64,000 bases of DNA from contig NZ_CP014229.1 in the NCBI RefSeq assembly GCF_001553605.1, forward strand, positions 2,818,501 to 2,882,500, in the 5' to 3' direction. The stretch comes from Desulfovibrio fairfieldensis (GTDB lineage: Bacteria > Desulfobacterota > Desulfovibrionia > Desulfovibrionales > Desulfovibrionaceae). Below the pieces are notes generated by a model, which saw only the letters and a list, made by a program, of their open reading frames with translations, did not search any database and had not been told where the DNA came from. Every line of letters starts with the position of its first letter. Within the stretch, counting starts at the first letter, position 1. The position numbers and the translations under genes were made by a program. Shown piece by piece: positions 25,728 through 35,170 of this stretch.

Positions 25728-27212
25728 TCAGCGCCGAGCCGCGGCTTTTTTCCATTCCTTGCGCAGCAGATTGAACAGGATGAACAGGCTGATGCACAGA
25801 AAAACGGCGCACACCGGCCGGGTGAGAAAGACCGTGTAGTCATTGTCGGAAATACTCAGGGCGCGGCGGAAATTGGTTTCAATGATGCCTGAGAGGATCA
25901 TGGCCAGCAGCAGCGGGGCCAGCGGAATGGAAGCCTTGGTCATGATCCAGCCCAGGATGCCGAAGACCGCCATCACCCCCAGATCGAAATTGGAATTGTT
26001 CAGGGCGTAGCCGCCCACCACACAAAGCGTGGTGACCAGCGGCATGAGGATGCCGCCGGGGATGCTCACGATTTTCGAAAACACCCGTACCGATGCCATG
26101 CCCAGAACCAGCATGAAGACATTGGCCAGGAGCAGGGAAATGAAGATGCTGTAGACCAGGGCGCCCTGCTCCTGAAAAAGCAGCGGGCCGGGCGTCATGC
26201 CCTGGATCATCAGCGCGCCCAGAATGACGGCGGTAACCACGTCGCCGGGAATGCCCAGAGTCAGAAGAGGGATCAGCGCTCCGCCGGTCACGGCGTTGTT
26301 GGCCGACTCCGTCGCCGCAAGCCCCTCTATGGCCCCGTTGCCGAAGGCTTCCGGATGCCTGGAATTGCGCTTGGCTTCACTGTAGGCCGCGAACGAGGCC
26401 GTTCCCGATCCCGTGGCCGGCACAATGCCGATAAAGGTACCTATCAGCGAGCCGCGCAACAGCGCGCTTCTGTTGGCCCAGATTTCCGCAAGGGAGATGC
26501 CTTTTCTGGAAATGTTCACAGCCGAAAGACGCTTGCCGCGAAAGACGTCCTCACAGGTAAGAAAAACCTGTGAAAGCGCGTACAAGCCCACCAGAGCCGG
26601 GATCAGCGACACGCCGTTGATCAGGTTGGCGGAATCAAAGGTCAGGCGCAGATTGCCGGTGAGCGGGTCCATGCCCACCATGGCGATGAGCAGGCCGAGG
26701 CAGGCCGCGATGCAGCCCTTGAGCAACGCGCCCTCGGACAGGGTCGCCACGATGGTCAGGCCGAAAATGCCCAGGGCGAAATACTCCGGCGCGCTGAAAT
26801 TCAGGGCGAAGCGCGCAAGCTGCGGGGCCACCCCTGCCAGGATGAAGCAGGAAAACACGCCGCCGACAAAGGAAGCCACGGTGGTCATTTCCAGGGCGCG
26901 CAGCGATTCCCCCCTGGCGGTCAGCCGGGGGCCTTCAAGCATGGTGGCCGCGGCCGCCGCTGTGCCCGGCGTACTGACCAGAATGGCCGTGATGGAACCG
27001 GCGTAAATGGCCCCGCAGTACATGCCGAGCAGGGAGGAAAAGGCCACCACCGGAGGCAGCCCGAAGGTCAGGGGGATGAGCAGGGCCACGCCCATGACGG
27101 CCGTGAGCCCCGGCAGGGCTCCGAACACGATGCCCAGCGCCACGCCCAGAAGATTCGCCAGCAGCGCCTCAAAGCCGCACGCCGCGGCCAGTGCCGAAAA
27201 AAAAGTATCCAT
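25728..27212 (-). CDS. tctA: Tripartite tricarboxylate transporter, large permease TctA
   Basis: The 494-residue, very hydrophobic protein has the conserved TctA segments GALPGLTAVMGVALLIPLTFG near the N terminus and GIVPATGSGTASFAAY plus LLTLGIPGDVVTAV in the middle, with about 11 helices. It forms the substrate channel of a secondary, binding-protein-dependent TTT transporter. The start lies 10 bases after the tctB stop. All three parts of the transporter are present in the order tctC-tctB-tctA. The substrate is not predictable; TTT systems carry citrate, other carboxylates, and aromatic acids. Confidence 0.93.
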   Translation of the reverse strand: MDTFFSALAAACGFEALLANLLGVALGIVFGALPGLTAVMGVALLIPLTFGLPPVVAFSSLLGMYCGAIYAGSITAILVSTPGTAAAAATMLEGPRLTARGESLRALEMTTVASFVGGVFSCFILAGVAPQLARFALNFSAPEYFALGIFGLTIVATLSEGALLKGCIAACLGLLIAMVGMDPLTGNLRLTFDSANLINGVSLIPALVGLYALSQVFLTCEDVFRGKRLSAVNISRKGISLAEIWANRSALLRGSLIGTFIGIVPATGSGTASFAAYSEAKRNSRHPEAFGNGAIEGLAATESANNAVTGGALIPLLTLGIPGDVVTAVILGALMIQGMTPGPLLFQEQGALVYSIFISLLLANVFMLVLGMASVRVFSKIVSIPGGILMPLVTTLCVVGGYALNNSNFDLGVMAVFGILGWIMTKASIPLAPLLLAMILSGIIETNFRRALSISDNDYTVFLTRPVCAVFLCISLFILFNLLRKEWKKAAARR

Positions 27213-27222
27213 AGGCTCAGCC

Positions 27223-27696
27223 TCAGGGAAGCGGGACGTTAAACAAAAGGGCGAAGACCAGATACAGAAAAGCGGTCATCAGGCCCGCGATCAGCAGGAT
27301 GCGCCAGGGGCCGCGACAGCCCGTGAGCACCTGGGCCAGCACCAGAAAAATCAGGGTGGCGGAACAGAAGCCCGTGCCGCCCGGCCAAAGCGCGTCATAG
27401 GCGTATTCGCCAAGCCCGACAAAGCCCGCCACATAGCCGAGCACCAGCAAAATCATCAGCAGCACTTTCAGCAGCACGGGCCGTTCCGGCCACGCGGCCC
27501 GGCCCCGGACCAGAAAACTGCGGACCAGCAGAATGCAGGCCAGCACAGCCAGCAACACGGTGACTCCCGTGGGAAAGGAGGCCGGTCTGAAAAACTCGGC
27601 CGACGCTGATTCCGGCAAAAGGCGGATCTGTTGCCAGGCCACGGCGCAGATCACCAGAAGAGCCAGGGCGATGAAAAAATCCGTTTTGTTTTTCAT
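27223..27696 (-). CDS. tctB: Tripartite tricarboxylate transporter, small membrane subunit TctB
   Basis: The 157-residue protein has four hydrophobic helices, and a short central loop reaches the membrane at EYAYDALWPGG. This size and layout, between a tctC and a tctA gene, identify TctB, whose sequence is poorly conserved in general. The start ATG at 27696 has GGGAGG upstream; an in-frame start eight codons earlier lacks one. Confidence 0.85.
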   Translation of the reverse strand: MKNKTDFFIALALLVICAVAWQQIRLLPESASAEFFRPASFPTGVTVLLAVLACILLVRSFLVRGRAAWPERPVLLKVLLMILLVLGYVAGFVGLGEYAYDALWPGGTGFCSATLIFLVLAQVLTGCRGPWRILLIAGLMTAFLYLVFALLFNVPLP

Positions 27697-27775
27697 GGGG
27701 CCTCCCGTATCCGGCGGCATACCTGGGCTGGAAGGGCGGGACGCGGGTCTTCCTTGCCGCGCCCCGCGCGAAGGA

Positions 27776-28774
27776 TCAGTCCAGCGATTTGCGCCCGGCC
27801 AGCACGTCGTCCACCAGAGCGGAACCGGCCGCGATGACCTCGCCGAATTCCTTGGGCGGCAGATAGTCCACGGACAGGCCGATCTTCTTGAACCTGGCGA
27901 TGACGTCGGGATCGGCCAGGGCCTTTTGCAGCAGGGGCTGCAAGGCGGCGATACGTTCGTCGGGCACTTTTTGGGAGGCCACCAGACCGTGCCACGAACC
28001 CATATCGATCCATTGCTCGTCTTCCGGACTCAGCCTGTCGGTGTAAATCTCGCGGAAGGTCGGCGTGTCCGGCAGCGACGGATGACGGGTCTTCCGGGTG
28101 ACGGCAATGGTGGCGAAGTCGCCCGATTCCACATAGGGCAGCACATTGGTGGGCACCTGGAATCCGGCCGTGATGTGTTTGCCGAGCAGGGCCGTGGAGA
28201 CCTCATGCCCGCTGCCGTAGGCCGCGTGCCGGATTTTCAGGCCGTTGTGGAAGCGTTGCAGAAGCTTGGTCAGGTAGAGGCGCTGGGTGGTAATGGCTCC
28301 GGTGCTGCCGTAGACGATATCAGCGGGGTTCTTCTGCGCGGCCTCGATAAAGGCCGGAAAATCCTTCAGCCCCGAGGCCTTGTTGACGGAAAAAGCCAAC
28401 TCCATGACCGTGACCTGGGCCACGGGCTTGAAGTCTTTTTCCGTAAAACCCACATTGGTCAACTTGGGCGTGGTGCACAGCCCGCCGAATGCGGGAAAGC
28501 ACAGCGTATAGCCGTCGGGCCGGGCGCGCAGCATGTCGTTGAGGCCGATAGCCTGCGCGCCGCCGGGTTTATTGATCACATTGATGGTGATCTTGAATTC
28601 TTTCTGGAAATACTCCGCCAGGATGCGGCTGGCGATGTCCACCGCGCCGCCGGGACCGAAGGGCACGATGATGTTCAGGGGGCGGTCTTGGGGGTAGTCG
28701 GCGCGGGCCTCGGACGCAAGGCCCGGCAGACAGACGCCGAGCGCGAGACAGACGGCAAGGATGAGTTTTCTCAT
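27776..28774 (-). CDS. tctC: Tripartite tricarboxylate transporter periplasmic binding protein TctC (Bug family)
   Basis: The 332-residue protein starts with a Sec signal peptide (MRKLILAVCLALGVC..., cleavage likely after ARA at about 25). Family hallmarks follow: RPLNIIVPFGPGGAVDIASR, the Bug-type ligand pocket, INKPGGAQAIGLN, and a later YGSTGAITTQR. It captures an organic acid in the periplasm and delivers it to TctAB. It is the first gene of the transporter operon. A candidate sigma-54 promoter lies about 22 bases upstream of its probable transcription start region, and the activator gene is the next one upstream. Confidence 0.92.
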   Translation of the reverse strand: MRKLILAVCLALGVCLPGLASEARADYPQDRPLNIIVPFGPGGAVDIASRILAEYFQKEFKITINVINKPGGAQAIGLNDMLRARPDGYTLCFPAFGGLCTTPKLTNVGFTEKDFKPVAQVTVMELAFSVNKASGLKDFPAFIEAAQKNPADIVYGSTGAITTQRLYLTKLLQRFHNGLKIRHAAYGSGHEVSTALLGKHITAGFQVPTNVLPYVESGDFATIAVTRKTRHPSLPDTPTFREIYTDRLSPEDEQWIDMGSWHGLVASQKVPDERIAALQPLLQKALADPDVIARFKKIGLSVDYLPPKEFGEVIAAGSALVDDVLAGRKSLD

Positions 28775-28806
28775 AACTACTCCAGCGTTGAGGTTGGAGC
28801 AGTTTC

Positions 28807-28822
28807 ATCAAGAACCATGCCA
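28807..28822 (-). promoter_or_regulatory. Candidate sigma-54 (-24/-12) promoter for tctCBA
   Basis: On the minus strand the sequence reads TGGCATGGTTCTTGAT, matching TGGCAY-N5-TTGC[AT] with one deviation (A for the C of the -12 GC). GG and the -12 dinucleotide are exactly ten bases apart. The start site would be near 28796, 22 bases before the tctC ATG. Confidence 0.6.
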
Positions 28823-28906
28823 GGAATGCGCCATTCGTGAAAAAAGGCGCAGCAGCGGGCCGCGGGCGGGACCAAGGCTGTTCAGAGCAGTTCTTACGGC
28901 GATTTT

Positions 28907-28947
28907 TGTAACAATTCTTATGCAACTATGTAACAAAAATGCTACAA
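28907..28947. promoter_or_regulatory. Candidate upstream activator repeats
   Basis: TGTAACAA occurs at 28907-28914 and 28929-28936, 22 bp (two helical turns) apart. A degenerate copy TGCTACAA is at 28940-28947, 11 bp further. They lie about 110-150 bp upstream of the inferred tctC start, the usual distance for a sigma-54 activator. Confidence 0.5.
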
Positions 28948-28966
28948 GCCGAGGCAGGGCCGCGCC

Positions 28967-30910
28967 TCAAGGCTGCAGCTTGCGCCAGAGCGTCATCCGG
29001 CTGATGCCCAGGCGGCGCGCCGCCGCGCCCAGATCCTGGCCCGTCGCGGCCAGAGCCGTTTCAATGATCTTCCGCTCCAGAGCCCGCACTTGCGTCCGCA
29101 GGTCAGCGGCGCAGGCTTCGCCCGGCGGGCTCTCCAAAGCCGGATCCGCGCCCTGCCAGACGCGCGCCAGAAGCCGCGCCCAATCCCGTCCGCCCGCCGT
29201 GCCCGCGCCCGTATGGTTGGCGATCAACGCCAGACGCTCCAACACGCTGAACAGCTCGCGCACATTCCCGGGCCAGGCCCGGCGCGTCAGGAGGGGACCC
29301 AGGGCCCGCTCCATCACATCCGCCGGAGGCGTCGGCCGCAGATGTTTGCGCAACCGGGAAACAGCCATGGGAACAATGTCTTCGGACCGTTCCCGCAACG
29401 GAGGCAGGGTCAGATTGAGCACATTGAGGCGATAGTACAGATCCGCCCGGAAGAGCCTGCGCCGGACAAGATCTTCCAGATCCCGGTTGGTGGCGCAGAT
29501 CACCCGCACGTCCAGGGGGATGACCTGGGTGCCTCCCACCCGGACGATCTCCCTCTCCTGCAGAACGCGCAACAGGCGCCCCTGCAACAACAGCGGCAGA
29601 TCACCCACCTCGTCCAGAAAAAGCGTGCCGGTATGGGCCAGTTCAAACATCCCGGCTTTGCCTTGGCGGCGCGCGCCCGTGAACGCGCCCTCCTCATAGC
29701 CGAACAGCTCGCTTTCCAGCAGACCTTCGGGAATGGCCGCGCAGTTGACCGCCACAAAGGGGCTGTCCACGCGACGGCTGCCCGCGTGAATGCTCTGGGC
29801 GAAAATTTCCTTGCCCGTGCCCGATTCGCCGCAGATCAGCAGATTGGCGTCCGTGGAGGCATAGAGCGCCGCCAGTTCCTTTACTTGCCGCATGACGGGC
29901 GAGCGGGCTTCGATATCAGCAAAGGTGTAACGCGCGGTAAAACCGCACGCCTTGAGGCTGCTGCGCAGACGGCCTTCCGCCCGCCGGATGCTTCCGGCGT
30001 CGGAAAAGGAAAAGACCAGGCCCGCGCTTTTGCCCTGAACCGCCACGGGCACCCGGTTGACGACCAGGGTCACGCCGCCGATGTCCCGGACCCGCCCCCG
30101 CTCGGCCCTGTCCGGCAGCCCTTCGCCGCCCAGAAAGCCGCCGGGAACGGCCGCGCGGATGTCCTTATCCAGCAGGTCTTCGGGCGTTCTCTTGAGCAGC
30201 CGGGCGGCGGAGGTGTTCACATGACTTACCGCGCCCTTTTCGTCCAGCACCAGCAGGCCCTCGCTCACGGCATTGAAGACGGCGTGGATGCGCGCCGCGC
30301 GCCGCCGCTCAAGCCGCCGGGCTTCCGCGATGGCGGCGGCCTCGCGCAGACAGCGCGCGGCGGTTTCTTCGTCAACTCTGAACTGGCGGGTGGAAAAGCC
30401 CAGGGGAGCCACAAAATCCCGCACATAGGTGCCGCCCACCACCAGGTCCACGGAACCCGGTTCAAGCTCTGCGGCCATGTCGCGCGCCTCCGCGCGGGAA
30501 CGGAAAAGGCACTCGCGAATCTCCATGCCCAAAACCCCGGCCACGCAATCCACATCCCGCAGGGGCCCGGCGTAACGGAACCAGGCCACCCGCCGAACCT
30601 TTCCGACATCGGGCAACAGCAGGCGCAAGAGATCCATGGCCGTCATTTCAATGGCTACCACGGGCACGGCCGTATGCCGCTTCAAAAAGGCAACATTGAT
30701 GCTGCGGCTTAGAAAGACGTCGCAGTCGTCGGGCGGCGTGGCCCGCGCCACGGCCACAGCCGCGTCCTCCTGTCCCACGACCACGCGCAGGCGGCAGCCC
30801 ATGCGCCGGGCAATGGGCGTGAATACCGCGCCCATTTCCGGATACGGCGCGATCAGAATGCCGTGAAAGCCCTTGTCCGTACCCCCGTCGCCCGCCGTGC
30901 TCCTTGGCAT
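28967..30910 (-). CDS. Sigma-54-dependent transcription activator with PrpR-type sensor domain
   Basis: The 647-residue protein has a PrpR N-terminal ligand domain (about 15-185), a PAS domain (about 205-305), an AAA+ domain (about 335-570) and a Fis-type helix-turn-helix at the end (DLGAAARRLGISRMTLWRKL). Walker A is GESGTGKE (361-368), the sigma-54 contact loop GAFTGA is intact (408-413), and Walker B is FLDEVG. PrpR_N domains sense small organic acids or acyl compounds. It lies directly upstream of tctCBA, an amidohydrolase and an MFS carrier, all in the same direction, and should activate them. The start at 30910 follows a G-rich ribosome site. Confidence 0.92.
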   Translation of the reverse strand: MPRSTAGDGGTDKGFHGILIAPYPEMGAVFTPIARRMGCRLRVVVGQEDAAVAVARATPPDDCDVFLSRSINVAFLKRHTAVPVVAIEMTAMDLLRLLLPDVGKVRRVAWFRYAGPLRDVDCVAGVLGMEIRECLFRSRAEARDMAAELEPGSVDLVVGGTYVRDFVAPLGFSTRQFRVDEETAARCLREAAAIAEARRLERRRAARIHAVFNAVSEGLLVLDEKGAVSHVNTSAARLLKRTPEDLLDKDIRAAVPGGFLGGEGLPDRAERGRVRDIGGVTLVVNRVPVAVQGKSAGLVFSFSDAGSIRRAEGRLRSSLKACGFTARYTFADIEARSPVMRQVKELAALYASTDANLLICGESGTGKEIFAQSIHAGSRRVDSPFVAVNCAAIPEGLLESELFGYEEGAFTGARRQGKAGMFELAHTGTLFLDEVGDLPLLLQGRLLRVLQEREIVRVGGTQVIPLDVRVICATNRDLEDLVRRRLFRADLYYRLNVLNLTLPPLRERSEDIVPMAVSRLRKHLRPTPPADVMERALGPLLTRRAWPGNVRELFSVLERLALIANHTGAGTAGGRDWARLLARVWQGADPALESPPGEACAADLRTQVRALERKIIETALAATGQDLGAAARRLGISRMTLWRKLQP

Positions 30911-30995
30911 GGTCCAGCCCCCCCGGCTATTTGCCGCTCCCGTGCAGAATAGCCGCAACCCGCCCGCCAAGCAATGATCAGACCGTCTCCGGCCG

Positions 30996-31011
30996 GGGCA
31001 TGCTTCTTGCT
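30996..31011 (+). promoter_or_regulatory. Candidate sigma-54 promoter for flhBA
   Basis: GGGCATGCTTCTTGCT has GG and GC separated by ten bases and keeps GGCAT-N5-TTGCT, lacking only the leading T of the consensus. It lies 44 bases upstream of the flhB ATG. Confidence 0.65.
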
Positions 31012-31054
31012 ATCTTCCCGCTGATCGCCAAAAACGCAACAGCGGGAACGTCAT

Positions 31055-32134
31055 ATGTTCGGCAAGCAGCAAGACCCCAGCAGAACGGAAGAAGCCACTT
31101 CGAAACGCAGAAACAAACAGCGCCAGGAGGGCAATGTTCCCAAATCCCAGGAGTTGGGCAAAGCCGTGAGCCTTACGGGCGGCCTCATCGCCCTCCATCT
31201 CTGGCTCGGCCCCATGACCGAGGAGATCAAGACGCTGTTCCGGCGCTTTCTGGGCCACGCCTGGGAATTCGATCCCAATCCCCAGAACGTCTACACCTTG
31301 AGCATCGATCTGACAGTGGAGCTGTGCAAGATCATCCTGCCGATCCTGCTTTTTCTGGGTTTTCTGGCTTTTCTGGCCCAGCGCCTCCAGGTGGGCAAGC
31401 TCTGGACCACCAAGGTTTTCAAGTTCAAGTGGCAGCGCTTCAACATCATCAAGGGTCTGAAACAGATGATGTTTTCGCCCCAGACCGCCCTGCGCACCAT
31501 TAAAAGCCTGCTGTTCTCCATTATCCTTGCCCTGATTCCCGGCTATCTCATTTATCAGGAATACCAGAACTTCCTGCCCATGTACTACGCCACGCCCGAA
31601 GGCGTGGCCGCCTACATGCTCCAGATGGGCCTCAAGCTGGCCTACTATGCCCTGCTGCCCATCCTGGCCATCGCGGCTTTTGACGTCTGGCAGTCGCGCT
31701 TTGCCTACAAGGAAGGCATGAAGATGACCAAGGACGAAGTGAAGGACGAGCGCAAGCAGGCCGAGGGCGACCCGGTCATCAAGGGGCAGCAGCGCCGCAA
31801 GATGATGGAAGTGGTCATGAAGCGCATGATGCAGGATGTGCCCAAGGCCGATGTGGTGGTGACCAACCCCACCCATATCGCCGTGGCCCTGCGCTACAAC
31901 GCGCAGGAGGCCCCGGCCCCGGTGGTGCTTGCCAAGGGCGCGGATCACCTGGCCGAAAAAATCAAGGCCGTGGCCCGCGAGCACAACGTGCCCATCCGCG
32001 AAAACGTGCCCTTGGCACGCGCTTTGTATAAGGCTGTGGAAGTGGGCGACATGGTCCCCGAAGAGCTGTACAAGGCCGTGGCCACTGTGCTGGCCAGCAT
32101 CTGGAAGCTCAAGCCAACCATGCGGCAGAATTAA
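31055..32134 (+). CDS. flhB: Flagellar type III export apparatus protein FlhB
   Basis: The 359-residue protein starts with the charged N terminus typical of FlhB (DPSRTEEATSKRRNKQRQEGNVPKS, Lys/Arg-rich). Four membrane helices follow (about 35-55, 85-105, 150-170, 190-210), then a cytoplasmic domain with the self-cleavage site NPTH (N271-P272). The sequence after it (IAVALRY) is the conserved strand. FlhB sits at the export gate and its autocleavage switches export from rod/hook to filament substrates. The gene is followed 50 bases later by flhA, a standard pair, and is preceded by a sigma-54-like promoter. Confidence 0.97.
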   Translation: MFGKQQDPSRTEEATSKRRNKQRQEGNVPKSQELGKAVSLTGGLIALHLWLGPMTEEIKTLFRRFLGHAWEFDPNPQNVYTLSIDLTVELCKIILPILLFLGFLAFLAQRLQVGKLWTTKVFKFKWQRFNIIKGLKQMMFSPQTALRTIKSLLFSIILALIPGYLIYQEYQNFLPMYYATPEGVAAYMLQMGLKLAYYALLPILAIAAFDVWQSRFAYKEGMKMTKDEVKDERKQAEGDPVIKGQQRRKMMEVVMKRMMQDVPKADVVVTNPTHIAVALRYNAQEAPAPVVLAKGADHLAEKIKAVAREHNVPIRENVPLARALYKAVEVGDMVPEELYKAVATVLASIWKLKPTMRQN

Positions 32135-32184
32135 ATTTATTTGCGGGGCTCCCCGCCCACAGAACATGACGAGGTGTCAGAAAA

Positions 32185-34293
32185 ATGGCGACGACCGGAC
32201 TTCCGCAAATTGATTACAGCCGCTTCTCCAAGCACGGCGAACTTATGCTGGCGGCGGGCGTGGTGATTATCCTGTTCGTCATGCTGGTGCCGCTGCCCAC
32301 CTTTTTTCTGGACATCATGCTCTGCGTGAGCATTTCCATCTCGCTGCTGGTGCTGGTCACCACCATGTTCATGACCTCGCCCCTGGAGTTCACCATCTTT
32401 CCCTCCCTGCTGCTGGTGACCACCTTGCTGCGCCTGGCCCTCAACGTGGCCTCCACCCGCCTGATCCTGCTCAACGGCGATATGGGCGCCGAAGCCGCGG
32501 GCAGCGTGATCCGCTCCTTCGGCGAATTCGTGGTGGGCGGCAGCTACGTGGTGGGCGGCGTCATCTTCATGATCATGTTCATCCTGAACAAGAGCGTCAT
32601 CACCGCGGGCACCACGCGCATCGCCGAAGTGGCCGCGCGCTTCACCCTGGACGCCATGCCCGGCAAACAGATGGCCATCGAGGCCGACCTCAACGCCGGG
32701 CTCATTGACGAGGAAGAGGCCAACAACCGCCGCCACGCCCTGCGCAAGGAGGCCGACTTCTACGGCGCCATGGACGGCGCGTGCAAATTCGTTTCCGGCG
32801 ACGTGAACGCGGGCATGATGATCACCATGGTCAACCTGATCGGCGGCATCATTATCGGCGTGGTCCAGAAAGACATGGACTGGAACACGGCCCTGACCAC
32901 CTACTCCCTGCTGACCATCGGCGACGGCCTGGTTTCCACCATCCCGTCCATCATCGTTTCCACGGGCACGGGCCTGCTGGTTTCGCGCGCCGCCTCGGAA
33001 GCCAAGATGGGCGAGGAGTTTCTGGCCCAACTTACCTTCAACAGCCAGGCCCTGAAAATGGTTTCCGGCGTGCTGCTGGTCTTCGCCCTGGTGCCGGGCC
33101 TGCCCACCATTCCTTTCCTGGTGCTCTCCATCCTGCTCTTCATGGTGGCGCGCCTGACTGCCAAGGATGAAGAGGAGGACGCCAAGGCCGACAAGAAGGG
33201 AGCCAAGGGCAAGAGCGGCGGCAAGTCCCCGGCCACGGCGGACACCCCCGAGGAAGTGCAGGCCCTGCTGCCCCTGGACACCCTGGAGCTGGAAGTGGGC
33301 TACGGCCTGATTCCCCTGGTGGACGAGGAACAGAGCGGCAACCTGCTGGCGCGCATCCGCTCCATCCGGCGGCAGTTCGCTCTGGATATGGGCGTAGTCA
33401 TCCCCTCCCTGCACCTGCGCGACAATCTGCAACTGAAGCCCGGCCAGTACGCCCTGTTGATCAAGGGCAATCAGGTGGCTTCGGCGGAAATCCTGGTGGA
33501 CCACTTCCTGGCCATGGACCCGGGCAACGTGACCACCAAAATCAACGGCATCGAAACCCGCGAGCCCGCTTTCAACCTGCCCGCCCTCTGGATTCCGGAC
33601 AGCCAGCGCGAAGAGGCCATGCTGGCGGGGTATACGGTGGTGGACCCGGCCACGGTCATCGCCACCCATCTGACGGAAGTGTTCAAGCGCCACCTGGCCG
33701 ACTTTCTTGACCGCCAGGCCGTCCAGGGCCTGCTGGACACCGTGGCCAAGCATTCGCCCAAGGCCGTGGAGGATCTGGTGCCCGGCACCATTTCCCTGGG
33801 CGGCGTGCAGAAGGTGCTGCAACTGCTGGTGCGGGAAAACGTCAGCATCCGCGACATGCTGACCATTGTGGAGACCCTGGGCGACTTCGGCGGCGGCGTC
33901 AAAAATCCGGACATGCTGGCCGAATACGTGCGCGAAAAACTCTCCCGCTCCATTGTGCGGCCCTATCTGGACAGCCAGGGCGTGCTGCCCGTGCTGACCC
34001 TCAACGGCAACGCCGAACGCATGGTGCAGGAAGGCATCCGCCAGACCGACAACGGGGCCACCTTTCTTTCGCTCAATCCGGCGGCGGCCCAGCGTCTGGT
34101 GCAGAACATCAACTCCGCTGTGGAGAACGCCGTGAATACCGACGGCCAGCCCGTGATTCTGGCAAGTCCCATAGTCCGGCCGCACCTGGCCCAGTTGATC
34201 ACCCGCTTCCTGCCCACAGTGCCCGTGATTTCCCAGGCGGAAATTCCCTCGGACATCCGCCTGCAGGCCGTGGGCACGGTCAGCGCGGAATAA
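32185..34293 (+). CDS. flhA: Flagellar type III export gate protein FlhA
   Basis: The 702-residue protein has the N-terminal eight-helix membrane domain (to about residue 310) with the conserved cytoplasmic FHIPEP-region equivalent (LLRLALNVASTRLIL, DAMPGKQMAIEADLNAGLI). A charged Lys/Glu linker (about 330-350) and a C-terminal cytosolic domain that docks substrates and chaperones follow (DPATVIATHLTEVFKRH, RPYL). The length is standard for the family. A GAGGTG ribosome site precedes the ATG. It should be co-transcribed with flhB, and a strong terminator follows at 34317. Confidence 0.97.
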   Translation: MATTGLPQIDYSRFSKHGELMLAAGVVIILFVMLVPLPTFFLDIMLCVSISISLLVLVTTMFMTSPLEFTIFPSLLLVTTLLRLALNVASTRLILLNGDMGAEAAGSVIRSFGEFVVGGSYVVGGVIFMIMFILNKSVITAGTTRIAEVAARFTLDAMPGKQMAIEADLNAGLIDEEEANNRRHALRKEADFYGAMDGACKFVSGDVNAGMMITMVNLIGGIIIGVVQKDMDWNTALTTYSLLTIGDGLVSTIPSIIVSTGTGLLVSRAASEAKMGEEFLAQLTFNSQALKMVSGVLLVFALVPGLPTIPFLVLSILLFMVARLTAKDEEEDAKADKKGAKGKSGGKSPATADTPEEVQALLPLDTLELEVGYGLIPLVDEEQSGNLLARIRSIRRQFALDMGVVIPSLHLRDNLQLKPGQYALLIKGNQVASAEILVDHFLAMDPGNVTTKINGIETREPAFNLPALWIPDSQREEAMLAGYTVVDPATVIATHLTEVFKRHLADFLDRQAVQGLLDTVAKHSPKAVEDLVPGTISLGGVQKVLQLLVRENVSIRDMLTIVETLGDFGGGVKNPDMLAEYVREKLSRSIVRPYLDSQGVLPVLTLNGNAERMVQEGIRQTDNGATFLSLNPAAAQRLVQNINSAVENAVNTDGQPVILASPIVRPHLAQLITRFLPTVPVISQAEIPSDIRLQAVGTVSAE

Positions 34294-34316
34294 ACCCGCG
34301 ACGCCGCGACAGATAT

Positions 34317-34347
34317 AAGGCCCGCCCGCACACGCGGGCGGGCCTTT
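34317..34347 (+). terminator. Rho-independent terminator after flhA
   Basis: AAGGCCCGCCCGC pairs with GCGGGCGGGCCTT across a short ACAC loop, 24 bases after the flhA stop. A TTT tail follows the right arm. Confidence 0.85.
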
Positions 34348-34426
34348 GCTGATTGACGCCATGCGGACGCTTGTCAAAGCGACCGCGCTGCCTATATCTT
34401 ATGGTAAATCCCCTTACGAGGACCCT

Positions 34427-35143
34427 ATGAAAAACATTCTTGACGCACTGAACGGCAACGGCGGCCTGAAAGCCGGACTCGGAAACGTGGGCGACACGCT
34501 CAAAAACACTTTGCAAAATGTCGGCGCGGGCAGCCCGGGCGGCATCGGCGGCCTGCTGGGCTCGGCGGCTCTGGGCGGCCTGCTGGGCGCGCTGTTCACG
34601 GGCAAAAGCGCCAAAAAATTCGCCAAGGGCGCGCTTATGGTCGGAGGCACGGCCGCGGCGGGCGCGCTGGCCTGGAACTTCTACAAAAAATGGGCCCAGG
34701 CTGGCCAGGCCGACGGCGCAAACGCGGCTCCGGCGGCGGAAATCCCCGCGTCCCAGGCCCAGGGCGCTCTGCCCCCGGCCGAGAACACGGCTCTGCTTCT
34801 GCTGGAGGCCATGGTCTTTGCGGCGCGGGCTGACGGCCATATTGACGAAGAGGAAAAATCGCGCATCCAGGACACGGCGGCCTCGCTCTTTCCCGGCCAG
34901 AGCATGACCGAGCTGCTGGATGGGCTCATGAACAGGCCCATCGACCCGGCGGCCCTGGCGGCCAGGGTGCGCGACCCCGAGGAAGGGCGTGATCTTTACC
35001 GCCTTTCCCGCGCGGTGGTGAATGTGGACAATTTCATGGAGCGCAGCTACCTGGACGGCCTGGCCCGGGCCCTGAACATCGGGGCGGACGAACAGGCCCG
35101 GCTGGAAAAAGAGACGGAAGCCGCTGTTCAAAACGCTGTTTAA
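34427..35143 (+). CDS. DUF533/TerB-like inner-membrane protein (YebE-like)
   Basis: The 238-residue protein has a Gly/Ala/Leu-rich N-terminal half (about 30-95: GGLLGSAALGGLLGALFTG and LMVGGTAAAGALAWNFY), which suggests membrane association, and an Ala/Pro linker. The C-terminal helical TerB-like domain carries the acidic metal-binding type motif MVFAARADGHIDEEEKSRI. E. coli YebE and related DUF533 proteins have this layout; their function is unknown, although TerB domains are linked to stress and tellurite responses. The ATG at 34427 has GAGGA upstream. It is a single-gene unit between two terminators. No flagellar role is implied by sequence. Confidence 0.8.
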   Translation: MKNILDALNGNGGLKAGLGNVGDTLKNTLQNVGAGSPGGIGGLLGSAALGGLLGALFTGKSAKKFAKGALMVGGTAAAGALAWNFYKKWAQAGQADGANAAPAAEIPASQAQGALPPAENTALLLLEAMVFAARADGHIDEEEKSRIQDTAASLFPGQSMTELLDGLMNRPIDPAALAARVRDPEEGRDLYRLSRAVVNVDNFMERSYLDGLARALNIGADEQARLEKETEAAVQNAV

Positions 35144-35170
35144 CCGGCGGGACACAGAAAGAATACGTAA

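Noticed and set aside
32137..34377. Minus-strand open frame of 746 codons opposite flhA
   Set aside because: It is antisense to flhA, with His/Gly/Gln-rich low-complexity content and no start context.
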